In this document: positions 9,129-17,498 of the stretch, one piece after another | Position numbering within the stretch: position 1 is the stretch's first letter | How the letters are laid out: each line of letters begins with the position of its first letter | NCBI RefSeq assembly: GCF_001264245.1 | Contig: NZ_CP011339.1 | Coordinates: 2,914,001 to 2,978,000, forward strand | Source: Microcystis panniformis FACHB-1757 | GTDB lineage: Bacteria > Cyanobacteriota > Cyanobacteriia > Cyanobacteriales > Microcystaceae | Reading direction: 5' to 3' | Length of the DNA: 64,000 nt | Program-made: the position numbers and the translations under genes | Notes under the pieces: generated by a model | Told to the model about the DNA's origin: nothing | Database searches by the model: none | Seen by the model: the letters and a program-made list of their open reading frames with translations, nothing else

Positions 9129-10016
9129 AAAATCTCGAAACATCTCCTCAATATCAAATCTTTTTTGATCGGCAATTATTGCCGTCTCTAAATCTCCAAA
9201 GTTAGTCAGAATATACCAAGGTTCTTTTGTTTGAAAACCCCGATAGTTTTTTTTCCACTTACCAGCTAAGTTAAACTGGCCAAATCCCTGCTCTTTTGTA
9301 ATATTGACATCATTCAAAAATAGTTGAGTTCCTGGACTTAAACCTAACTCTCTCATTTCTTGATAAATTCCTTCTTTTGTCTTCACATTTGTACTTTGTT
9401 TTTGTCTTAAACAAAAGTATAAACTCTGCTTCTGAAGCCACTTTCCAAGACTGACCGAGCAAAATTCTCTATCTCCTAACACCAGGATTTTATGACCTGA
9501 TAGCACCGTCAATATTTTCCCCAATACTCGCTGCTGTTCTTCGAGATTACTACTTCCTTTTTTATCTAATATCTCCCAATAGATTGGCATGGCTCTCTTG
9601 TCGTAAATTAGACTCACCATCAAGATATTTATTGTTCCCCAACTCCTTCGGTCTATGGCAATATATACTAATCCTTTTATTGTGAATCTCTCCTGCTGTT
9701 TTAACATCTCTTTTAAGCAGAGAAACCAGATTTTTTCAATATTCAGAATTTCCAGCTTTAAAAATCTTTTTAGTTTTTTTCTCCGACTCTCAAACAGGAT
9801 CGGTATTGGCAGTGCTTCTGCTAATATCTCTAACTTAGCTTGCTTTAGTATTTGCCAGGTTCCAACTATCATTAACAACAGTAGATATCTGGCTCGTCCC
9901 AGTTCATTTTCTAACACTTTCTGGTATAGTTCACTTATCATTTTCGTTATTTAGGTCATATATGGTAAATATGACTTATCTTTTTTGGGAGTCTGTGTCT
10001 GTATTTTATGCTACAT

Positions 10017-11697
10017 AGGGTTTGCTGAAAAAGTAAAAAACAAAAACTCTCAAAAATCAGCCCGAATTTAAGATAAGTTTTTCTGTTGAGAAATCAGCTT
10101 TTTTATCATCTTTTCTAATCAAAGAGGGATGAATAAAGCTAAATTTAGATGTATAAAGAAATAGGGACAAAAAAAGACAGTTAACCTGTCTAAGCAGGTT
10201 AGAAAGATTGATGACTAAAAAAGTAATGGCAATGGAAGTTTCTGAAGTTTTATCAAGTTTTGTCATGATACAATCAAGACTATATCTTCTTTTTGCTTGA
10301 CCAAATTTACCTTCAATTGCATTCCGAATTCCTTCATCCTCAAGAGCTTGTTTTTTAGTTTCTTTACTAATATTTTTAGGTGGTCTTCCTAGAGGAACTC
10401 CACTGATTCTAATTCCTCTTTCTTTACACCAAGCTAGATTTTTTCTAGTTCGATAAATTTTATCAACATGAACTGATTCTGGATAATATCCTGTGAATTC
10501 TTTATACTCTTCTACTTGCGCTTGTAAGTCCCCAGATTCATTAAAATTATCCCAACTTAAATGGTCTAAAAATACATAACTCTCAAAACAGCTTACTGAG
10601 ATTTTTGCTCCAAATTCAACTGGTTTTCCTGCTTTTCCTCTAACGATAGGGCGGATGTGTGGTTGGGTTATACTCACAATTCTATCATCAATTCTCGATG
10701 ATTTATTTTCCCACATCCACAATTGTTGACGATAAACTTCTGTCACCACTAACAACATTTTGTAGTTTCTTTTGCTGAGACTACTTAACTCTGATCCCCC
10801 CTCGATTAATTTCTCTATTTGAGATAGATTTCTTTTGATATATTGCAGTTGCTTCTTGATAGCTTCTCGTCTTTCTTTTTGAGAACAACGACGTTTTTTG
10901 GCTACTTTTAAATAATCTTTTCTCGCTCTTTTTCTATAAGTTCTTGGCTTTTTCTTCAGCTTGATTCTCAAACTTTGATAGAGACAATCTAGAATGTTTT
11001 CTGTTTTCTTTCTTGCTTGATTTAATATCCCTAAATCCTGGGGATAACTTAGATCAGCAGGTGCGCAACTTGCATCTAATATTAATTTTCCTTTATTTTT
11101 TATTTGACTCTCTTTTTCTTCTTCTTTTCTTTCACTTTTTTCTTCAATTTCCTTCTTTTTTCTCTCTCTCATCACCATTCTTTTATTAATTTTATTGATT
11201 AAATTCTTACTGATTCTTTTACGAAAATTAACGAACATTGTCGCATCAAATAGAGCTTCATTACTATAGGCTGACATCCCTAGAAAATACTGTAAATAGG
11301 GGTTTTCCTTGATTTGCTCTATGGTTTCCCTGTCGCTTGTTTTTAATTTTTCCTTAATAATTAATGCTCCTAATGCCATCCTAAATGGTTTGGCTGGCGC
11401 ACCCATTTCTTCGTCAAAATTTTGGGCATATTCTTCTTCAAATTCTTCCCAGGGAATTAACTCTGCCATTATTATCCAGCGATTATCTGCTGATAATTTT
11501 CCCTCAAAAGGCAACTCAAAGTTTTCTGGGGCAATTGAAGACTCGTTCGTTTTTCGGTACATATGTTCTTGTCGGATAAGTGCAAGGGTATTTTAGCAAT
11601 TTTAGCCGTTTTCTGTCCCTTTTTCTTGACTTTTTGGGAATTTAATATGGCTGTAATCCTTATATCATAAGTATTTCACAGTTATTCAGCAAACCCT
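10017..11697 (-). mobile_element. IS5/IS1182-type insertion sequence
   Basis: A 1681-bp element with inverted ends AGGGTTTGCTGAA / TTCAGCAAACCCT and a 4-bp duplication acat (10013-10016, 11698-11701). It is inserted in the upstream end of the IS4-type element and carries one intact transposase. The MITE at 41725 has nearly the same ends. Confidence 0.88.
10057..11562 (-). CDS. IS5/IS1182-type transposase
   Basis: A 501-residue DDE transposase. The N-terminus has the DUF772-type region (IPWEEFEEEYAQNFDEE, PFRMALGALIIKEKL, NPYLQYFLGM). The catalytic part has D in LILDASCAPADLSYP, D in SVHVDKIYRTRKN and E in AIEGKFGQAKRRYSLD. A Lys/Glu-rich linker (about residues 130-155) separates the two parts and is low-complexity. 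The frame is intact and the element has a clean target duplication, so it may be functional. Its family sits on the border between IS5 and IS1182; the length favours the latter. Confidence 0.85.
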   Translation of the reverse strand: MYRKTNESSIAPENFELPFEGKLSADNRWIIMAELIPWEEFEEEYAQNFDEEMGAPAKPFRMALGALIIKEKLKTSDRETIEQIKENPYLQYFLGMSAYSNEALFDATMFVNFRKRISKNLINKINKRMVMRERKKKEIEEKSERKEEEKESQIKNKGKLILDASCAPADLSYPQDLGILNQARKKTENILDCLYQSLRIKLKKKPRTYRKRARKDYLKVAKKRRCSQKERREAIKKQLQYIKRNLSQIEKLIEGGSELSSLSKRNYKMLLVVTEVYRQQLWMWENKSSRIDDRIVSITQPHIRPIVRGKAGKPVEFGAKISVSCFESYVFLDHLSWDNFNESGDLQAQVEEYKEFTGYYPESVHVDKIYRTRKNLAWCKERGIRISGVPLGRPPKNISKETKKQALEDEGIRNAIEGKFGQAKRRYSLDCIMTKLDKTSETSIAITFLVINLSNLLRQVNCLFLSLFLYTSKFSFIHPSLIRKDDKKADFSTEKLILNSG

Positions 11698-12395
11698 ACA
11701 TAAGCTTTTCAGCTTGCTTGTCCCCCTGTCAGCGTTTAGGGTCTCGAAAACCGTATACGCATTCAATTCATCTTCAACATTAATCTGAATAAATAAGAGT
11801 CTTTTGGCAACGGTATCCGTTAAAAAAATTGCCAGTTCTTTTCCACTGTTAACTACGCTTGTAAGCTTTGGCAATGAATCCGAAAAGTATTGAAAAGCTT
11901 TCCATAGGAGTTGGTTGGATTTGCGAGCGATCGAGGATTGCGAGGAAGTCTAAAGTTAATGAGACGACTTTGATAAAAATCATTATTATTTTCATTCAAA
12001 ATTAATTTACTAGATTCTTTTAAAGAACCCAGATCTTTATTACTCAAATAACCGCTTTTGAGAAGCCGTTGTCGTTCTCTATTCGCTTCCGCTTCTTCCC
12101 CCCGATCGATTAACATTTGAATTTTTTCGATAATCGCTATAGCGAGAATACTAATCGTTACCAATCGTTGTTGTCCGTCAATAATTGTAAAATCCGTATC
12201 CGATCGCTGGGAACCCTGTAAAACGATCGCTCCCATGTAATGACTAGAATCGGGGTTTTCATAGAGCGTTTGAATATCCTGCCAGAGATCTTCCCAATTT
12301 TCTTCCTTCCACGAATAATCTCTTTGAAAAAGGGGAACTCGGTAGATTTTGCCATTGCCGATGAGATCGCTAAAATTGCTGGTTCGGGTATCTAA

Positions 12396-13706
12396 GAGAA
12401 TTACAGAGAATGATTGATCCTATAATAACGGGAAAATCCTCAGAGTGAGGAACTCGCATGAAACCAGCATCCCTGATTCAACTAACCGATAGTCTGAAAG
12501 CCCTTTATATCAAAACTGCCCAAAAGCTGAAAGGCAGTGACAGACGACAATTTATGGCAGAAGTGGTGAAAACGTTAGGTATTGGAGGGCAAACCTTTGC
12601 CGAACGAGAATTGGGCTGGAATCGGCGAACAATCCGCAAAGGGATGGGGGAATTGACCAGTGGACAAGCACTCGAAGATGGTTATCATCGCAGTGGACGC
12701 AAGCGAGTAGAAGAAAAATTACCTAATTTGCTCGAAGACATACGAGCCTTGGTAGAACCCCAGGCACAGACCGATCCTAGTTTCAAAAGCACCCGTTTAT
12801 ACAGCCGGATAAGTGCATCGGAAGTGCGTCGTCAATTGATAGAGCAGAAAGGCTACCATCCGGAGGAATTACCCAGTGAGGAGACAATTCGTTGCCGATT
12901 AAACGAGATGGGATATAGATTAAAACGAGTAGTCAAGGCGAAACCGCAAAAGAAAATACCGGAAACGGATGCCATCTTTGAGCAAATCCACTCGGTTAAT
13001 CAACAGGCCGATGCTGACCCGCAGACCTTACGTATCTCAATGGATGCCAAAGTAGCGGTCAAAGTTGGAGAGTTTGACCGAGGAGGCAAAACGCGAGTGA
13101 CCACTATTGCCTTAGATCATGATTTTGATGCGAGCACCACCCTCACCCCCTATGGTATTTTCCTCCCCGAATACAATGAACTGTACTTGTTCTTTGTCAG
13201 CTCTAAACTGACCGCAGATTGTATTGTGGACTTGCTGGAGCAGTGGTGGGCGATGGTAAAAGACCGCTTTAGCCACATTCACAAATTGGTGATTAACCAA
13301 GACAATGGGCCGGAGAACCATTCTCGTCGTACTCAGTTTATGAACCGGATGGTAGCCTTTGCCCAGCAGTCGCAATTGAACATTGAGTTAGCCTACTATC
13401 CCCCCTATCACAGCAAGTACAATCCAGTAGAACGTACCTTTGGCTGGCTGGAGCAGCATTGGAAGGGGAGTTTACTCTTGGGGTGTGGAAACGGTGCTTC
13501 ACTTTGCCGAAACCCTTACCTTCAAAGGAAAAAATCCGGTCGTCAAGCTCATTGAGAAGGTTTACCACACTGGGGTAAAGTTGATTCAGAAGGCAATGGC
13601 AGAGTTGGAAAAACAGATTAATCGACTTCCCCATTTGCCAAAGTGGTTTGTGGAAATCCCTTATCAAACCACTTGACTATTGGATCATCTTTTTTATGGA
13701 GTTCTC
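12396..13706 (+). mobile_element. ISAzo13-type insertion sequence, copy 2
   Basis: Same 1311-bp unit as at 5380, flanked by TAA at both sides (12393-12395, 13707-13709). It is inserted seven codons into the DUF262 gene, in the opposite orientation to that gene. I saw no base difference from copy 1, so the transposition is recent. Confidence 0.9.
12458..13676 (+). pseudogene. ISAzo13-family transposase, +1 frameshift (copy 2)
   Basis: Same product as copy 1: frame one 12458-13555, continuation in the +1 frame to 13676, with the break at the same TTGGGGTGTGG. See copy 1 for domains. Confidence 0.8.
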
Positions 13707-13803
13707 TAATAGATGAGTACGGGGCATAGGTTCGATCGGCAGTCAGTTCATCACTTCTAACTTACCAAATATCGGCCGATCGTTTACCCGTGTTAAAAAC
13801 CAC

Positions 13804-13831
13804 CAAAAAAAGGATGGCCTCGCGGCCATCC
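13804..13831 (-). terminator. Terminator of rbcLXS
   Basis: GGATGGCC and GGCCATCC form a perfect 8-bp stem around a 4-base loop. On the minus strand it is followed by seven T. It lies about 27 bases after the rbcS stop. Confidence 0.88.
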
Positions 13832-13857
13832 CTACAAACCTTTAAACTACAGCCAAA

Positions 13858-14193
13858 TTAGTAGCGGCCGGCATTGGGTTTATGAACAATAAAGCTCATG
13901 GTTTGACATTGTTTGATGTTGTCAAAAGCGATAACGCGGATATAGCAATCAGAATACTCGGTGCGGCACTCGCGAACTTCATTAAGAACTTCTTGGGGGC
14001 CAGAAACAGAGAATAAAGGCAGTTTCCACATCGTCCAATGATAATCTGCGGGTTTGGGATCTTTTTCAAATTCCACAGCAGGAATATAACCCTGATCGAT
14101 CATGTATTGAATTTGTTTAGCAATTTGTTGATCGGTGAGGGGGGGCAAGTAGGAAAGAGTTTCGTAACGCTTCTCTTTAGGTAAAGTTTTCAT
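13858..14193 (-). CDS. rbcS: RuBisCO small subunit
   Basis: Small subunit of form IB ribulose-bisphosphate carboxylase/oxygenase; eight copies cap the L8 core in the carboxysome. The 111-residue length is normal. MKTLPKEKRYETLSYLPPL at the start and the YHWTMWKLPLF segment identify it. It is the last gene of rbcL-rbcX-rbcS on the minus strand, 15 bases after rbcX, followed by a strong terminator. CcmM small-subunit-like domains encoded at 17.5-18.8 kb are its structural relatives. Confidence 0.98.
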   Translation of the reverse strand: MKTLPKEKRYETLSYLPPLTDQQIAKQIQYMIDQGYIPAVEFEKDPKPADYHWTMWKLPLFSVSGPQEVLNEVRECRTEYSDCYIRVIAFDNIKQCQTMSFIVHKPNAGRY

Positions 14194-14208
14194 GGGTTTC
14201 TTGATTCC

Positions 14209-14607
14209 TTATGGGTTGGGTAGATCATCAACATCGAGATTTAATTCCGATGTCTCTGGTTGACTTATAGCAGTACGGGTGAGACGTTCCAAAAGTTGCC
14301 GACGATGTTCGGTGTTGTCATTAATAATTCCCGTTTTTACCATCTCTGGCAAGAACTCTAAAACCTGTTCGGCTAGATGTTCTCTTACCGTCATGATCCG
14401 CAAAACTAACTCTTTATTCTCAGTCATCAACCCCGCAATATAGGCCTCGCCATCCTGAATGGAATGGCTAGAAGTATAGTGACTCAGCCAAATAGCCAAA
14501 GTGGGATTAGTTTCTGACAATTGATCGATAATCGTGCGAACCGCTTGGTAAGTTAGGTAACTTTGTAAGACTTTCGCGGTATCTTGAACAACTTTTTTCG
14601 GATACAT
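14209..14607 (-). CDS. rbcX: RuBisCO assembly chaperone RbcX
   Basis: Homodimeric chaperone that clamps the C-terminal tail of RbcL during L8 core assembly. The 132 residues begin MYPKKVVQDTAKVLQSYLTY, with the conserved helical groove region (YQAVRTIIDQL) and the RREHL-like segment (MTVREHLAEQVLEFLP). It lies between rbcL and rbcS on the minus strand, as in most cyanobacteria with form IB enzyme. Upstream is about 130 bases containing heptamer-like repeats (cagttat). Confidence 0.97.
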   Translation of the reverse strand: MYPKKVVQDTAKVLQSYLTYQAVRTIIDQLSETNPTLAIWLSHYTSSHSIQDGEAYIAGLMTENKELVLRIMTVREHLAEQVLEFLPEMVKTGIINDNTEHRRQLLERLTRTAISQPETSELNLDVDDLPNP

Positions 14608-14737
14608 TTTATACAGTTTTCAGTTATTGGCTAGACAGTTATCAGTGTTGAAATTCTAGCGACTGCTTCCCGATTTTGGGCAAGTCCCCGGCATTATTTT
14701 GCACCGATAACTGCTAACAACCTTCTGAATGGCTGTA

Positions 14738-16153
14738 TTAGAGGGTATCCATAGCCTCGAACTCGAATTTGATTTCTTTCCAGAGTTCGCAAGCGGCAGC
14801 CAGTTCAGGACTCCAACGGCAAGCTTCCCGGATAACGTCGTTACCTTCGCGGGCCAAGGAGCGACCTTCGTTACGAGCTTGGATACAAGCTTCCAGAGCC
14901 ACACGGTTAGCGGTGGCACCCGGTGCGTTACCCCAGGGGTGGCCGAGGGTTCCACCACCGAACTGTAAGCAGGAATCGTCACCGAAGATTTCCACCAGCG
15001 CCGGCATATGCCAAACGTGGATACCACCGGAAGCAACGGGCATTACCCCGGGTAAGGAGGCGTAGTCTTGGGTGAAGAAAATACCACGAGCGCGATCTTC
15101 TTCTACATAGTCTTCACGCATCAGGTCAACAAAACCCATCGTGATGCCGCGTTCACCTTCGAGTTTACCGACAACGGTTCCCGAGTGCAGGTGATCACCA
15201 CCAGAGAGACGTAAGCACTTAGCTAAAACGCGGAAGTGGATACCATGATTTTTCTGACGGTCGATAACCGCGTGCATTGCCCGGTGAATGTGGAGCAGTA
15301 ACCCTTTGTCGCGGCAGAATTTCGCCAGGGTGGTGTTAGCGGTGAAACCACCAGTGAGGTAGTCGTGCATGATGATGGGGGTTTTGATTTCGGCGGCGAA
15401 TTCAGCCCGTTGCATCATCTGCTCGCAGGTAGGAGCGGTTACGTTTAAGTAATGTCCTTTAACTTCGTTGGTTTCTGCTTGGGATTTAACGATCGCCTCT
15501 TGGACAAAGAGGAAACGATCGCGCCAACGCATGAAGGGTTGAGAGTTAATATTTTCGTCGTCTTTGGTGAAGTCTAAACCACCGCGGAGACATTCGTAAA
15601 CGGCACGACCGTAGTTTTTAGCGGAAAGGCCGAGTTTGGGTTTGATGGTGCAACCGAGTAAGGGGCGACCGTATTTGTTTAATTTGTCCCGTTCAACGGT
15701 GATACCGTGGGGAGGACCTTGGAAGGTTTTGATTAAAGCGACGGGGAAACGGATATCTTCTAAACGGAGACCGCGTAGAGCTTTGAAACCGAAAACGTTA
15801 CCAACGATCGAGGTGAGGATGTTGGTGACGGAACCTTCTTCAAATAGATCTAAAGGATAGGCAACGAAACAGAAGAACTGGTTATCTTCGTTGGGTACGG
15901 GTTCGATATCATAACAACGACCTTTATAGCGATCGAGGTCGGTTAAGTTATCGGTCCAAACGGTGGTCCAGGTACCTGTGGAAGATTCCGCCGCTACTGC
16001 CGCACCTGCTTCTTCCGGAGGAACTCCTGGTTGGGGTGTTACCCGGAAGCAAGCTAGTAGATCGGTATCTTTGGGGGTGTAGTCGGGGGTGTAGTAGGTC
16101 AGTCGGTAGTCTTTTACGCCGGCCTGGAAACCTTTGGATTTGGCTTGCACCAT
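14738..16153 (-). CDS. rbcL: RuBisCO large subunit, form IB
   Basis: Catalytic subunit of RuBisCO, which fixes CO2 onto ribulose-1,5-bisphosphate in the carboxysome. The 471 residues include the active-site regions: GRPLLGCTIKPKLGLS, the carbamylated lysine region GGLDFTKDDENINSQPF, the loop-6 region SGTVVGKLEGERG and GGGTLGHPWGNAPGA. The start ATG is preceded by a strong GGAGGA about 8 bases upstream. The C-terminus KFEFEAMDTL matches the cyanobacterial form. rbcX and rbcS follow. The coding orientation continues from the ccm operon, separated by a 550-base leader. Confidence 0.99.
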   Translation of the reverse strand: MVQAKSKGFQAGVKDYRLTYYTPDYTPKDTDLLACFRVTPQPGVPPEEAGAAVAAESSTGTWTTVWTDNLTDLDRYKGRCYDIEPVPNEDNQFFCFVAYPLDLFEEGSVTNILTSIVGNVFGFKALRGLRLEDIRFPVALIKTFQGPPHGITVERDKLNKYGRPLLGCTIKPKLGLSAKNYGRAVYECLRGGLDFTKDDENINSQPFMRWRDRFLFVQEAIVKSQAETNEVKGHYLNVTAPTCEQMMQRAEFAAEIKTPIIMHDYLTGGFTANTTLAKFCRDKGLLLHIHRAMHAVIDRQKNHGIHFRVLAKCLRLSGGDHLHSGTVVGKLEGERGITMGFVDLMREDYVEEDRARGIFFTQDYASLPGVMPVASGGIHVWHMPALVEIFGDDSCLQFGGGTLGHPWGNAPGATANRVALEACIQARNEGRSLAREGNDVIREACRWSPELAAACELWKEIKFEFEAMDTL

Positions 16154-16704
16154 TGGGATTATTCCTCCATAAACTGCATGATTAGTCGCACCTGTAAAAT
16201 CTCGCCGTCAACCGACATAGATTTTTCTTAAGCTCCTTTCCCCTGCTGCTAGGAGCGAAGTTAGGGAGCAATTTTCACTAATGTTTTTTTCAACTGATCA
16301 TCTTAACACGAACTTTATCCTATTCTGATCATTTTTTTTCTCTATCCCTAAAATTTTGATTGTTTTTTTTTCTCGGGGGGATTAGTTTCTTTAATCTGTC
16401 GTCATCTAACTTTGACAATCTCTACAAAAACACAAAAAAATCAACAAAAATTTACCTGATTGACACACAGAAACTTCTGCTCATCAGGCTTTGAGCTATT
16501 AAAACTACTCCTTAATTGAGGAAGATTATCAATAATTACAACCTCAAAAAATTGTCGGCAATCGCTAAATATTAACAGGATTTCTAAGCAATTATACTCA
16601 GTACCTAGAGGACAGTTAGACAGCAGTGAACTCTAGATAAATTAGGTCTAATTACTCAGTAATTATTGTTGAGATTTTTGGCTTGTGAACGATTATTTTC
16701 CCCT
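16154..16704 (-). promoter_or_regulatory. Leader/promoter region of rbcLXS
   Basis: About 550 AT-rich bases between the ccmN stop and the rbcL start, with no coding frame. Only the GGAGGA ribosome site next to rbcL is clear. A long leader here fits separate, regulated transcription of rbcLXS. I could not fix a -10/-35 pair or a regulator site. Confidence 0.6.
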
Positions 16705-17367
16705 TCAAGAATTATGGTTATTGTTGCCATTAAAACGATGACGTTCTGGAAATAGCGTGACCAATAACTGATTGATATAGACCTTTCCGACCACCGATGC
16801 TTGATTCGGTCGGTTAGTAGTAGATGCTTGTTCTCTGGTTTCCGCGGGACTGGCCTCGGCGACCATTTCCTCGCCATCCCAAGGACTGGCCACGGTTTCG
16901 GATATCACTTCCTCCACTGACGGCACTGGGGACACTTGACTGACTACGGGTTGCGGTTCCGGTAAAGGGGGTCTTTCCGGTTCCGATGGGGTCGCTGACA
17001 CCTCGATGGTAATTTGACGGGAAGTATCTCCGATCAGGGAACCAGACGGCACGATCGACATCGCTGCCACAGAAGCATTAAAAATCGTTGTGGTTGACCC
17101 AATACAGGCATTTTCACCGATTTCACCCCGACCGACTATTAGAACACCTGTACCTAAAATTGCCCCTGCACCGATACTAATCACACCCTGATAGGCGGTT
17201 AAAATTGTTCCCATACCCAGACAAGCACCCGCACCGATAATTATTTGGCTATTGGGGGCTGCTCGGAGAATCACCCCCGGAGCCACGATCGCACTCTCAT
17301 CAATGGTTACATCACCATTGACATAGAATTCCGAGCGGCTAATAGGTTGAACGGGGGGTAAGGACAT
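16705..17367 (-). CDS. ccmN: Carboxysome assembly protein CcmN
   Basis: Bridges the CcmM/RuBisCO core to the CcmK shell in beta-carboxysomes. Residues 1-125 are hexapeptide left-handed beta-helix repeats (IIIGAGACLGMGT, VISIGAGAILGTG). A Pro/Ser/Glu-rich linker follows, and the C-terminal amphipathic encapsulation peptide (VVGKVYINQLLVTLFPERH) binds the shell. The 220-residue length is in the family range. It is the last gene of ccmK2-K1-L-M-N, separated from ccmM by about 130 bases that contain ATCAGTG-type heptamers. Confidence 0.95.
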   Translation of the reverse strand: MSLPPVQPISRSEFYVNGDVTIDESAIVAPGVILRAAPNSQIIIGAGACLGMGTILTAYQGVISIGAGAILGTGVLIVGRGEIGENACIGSTTTIFNASVAAMSIVPSGSLIGDTSRQITIEVSATPSEPERPPLPEPQPVVSQVSPVPSVEEVISETVASPWDGEEMVAEASPAETREQASTTNRPNQASVVGKVYINQLLVTLFPERHRFNGNNNHNS

Positions 17368-17498
17368 AATTGACAGTTATTCAGTGATCAGTGATCAGTG
17401 ATCGGGGGTTAGGGGGTAGGGGTTAGAGTTTCGGGTATTTTTCCCAGTCCGCCAACACCTAACACCTATCTCCCTTCACCGATCGCCGAGTCCTGAAA

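Larger units (their letters stand above)
8514..9941 (-). pseudogene. IS4-family transposase in three pieces
   Basis: Reading from 9941, the first piece encodes MISELYQKVLENELGRARY through IAIDRRSWGTINILM (first acidic residue) and LVLGDREFC (second) to IEEMFRDF, the start of the IS4-type Y-R-E-K signature. MITE B3 then interrupts. Joining over the 7-bp repeats restores FRDFKSGGYSLEGSQLAPQY and, past MITE B2, RYKGQRRHSSFYVGQHLYHW to RAISLALSTF and the stop at 8514-8516. Restored length is about 390 residues. The gene is inactive. Assignment to IS4 rather than a sister DDE family rests on the EEMFRDFKSGG motif. Confidence 0.82.
8494..11732 (-). mobile_element. IS4-type element carrying three nested insertions
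   Basis: Inverted ends CTGAGAGGGGGACAAGC (left) and CTGACAGGGGGACAAGC (right end read inward) bound about 1.27 kb of element sequence. This is expanded to 3.2 kb by two MITE B copies in the transposase gene and one IS5/IS1182-type element upstream of it. The flanks show no target duplication: the left flank is the cut PEP-CTERM gene, the right flank the cut DUF262 gene. Confidence 0.82.
11733..13727 (-). pseudogene. DUF262 (GmrSD/ParB-like) protein, broken three times
   Basis: DUF262 proteins have a ParB-like nucleotide-binding fold and include the GmrS part of modification-dependent restriction systems. The start codon at 13725-13727 opens MPRTHLL; the ISAzo13 element then intervenes, and DTRTSNFSDL continues at 12392 with the family motifs VPLFQRDYSW and TIIDGQQRLVTISIL. 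Near 11893 a run of four A (plus strand) replaces five, shifting the frame; the other frame continues with LPKLTSVVNSGKELAIFL and ends at VFETLNA, another family motif. There the IS4-type element cuts the gene and the C-terminal half is gone. Three independent lesions make it a certain pseudogene. Its original partner gene is not seen. Confidence 0.85.

Noticed and set aside
14656..15036. Minus-strand frame overlapping the rbcL 3' end
   Set aside because: It is another frame of the rbcL region; low-complexity translation with no recognised domain.
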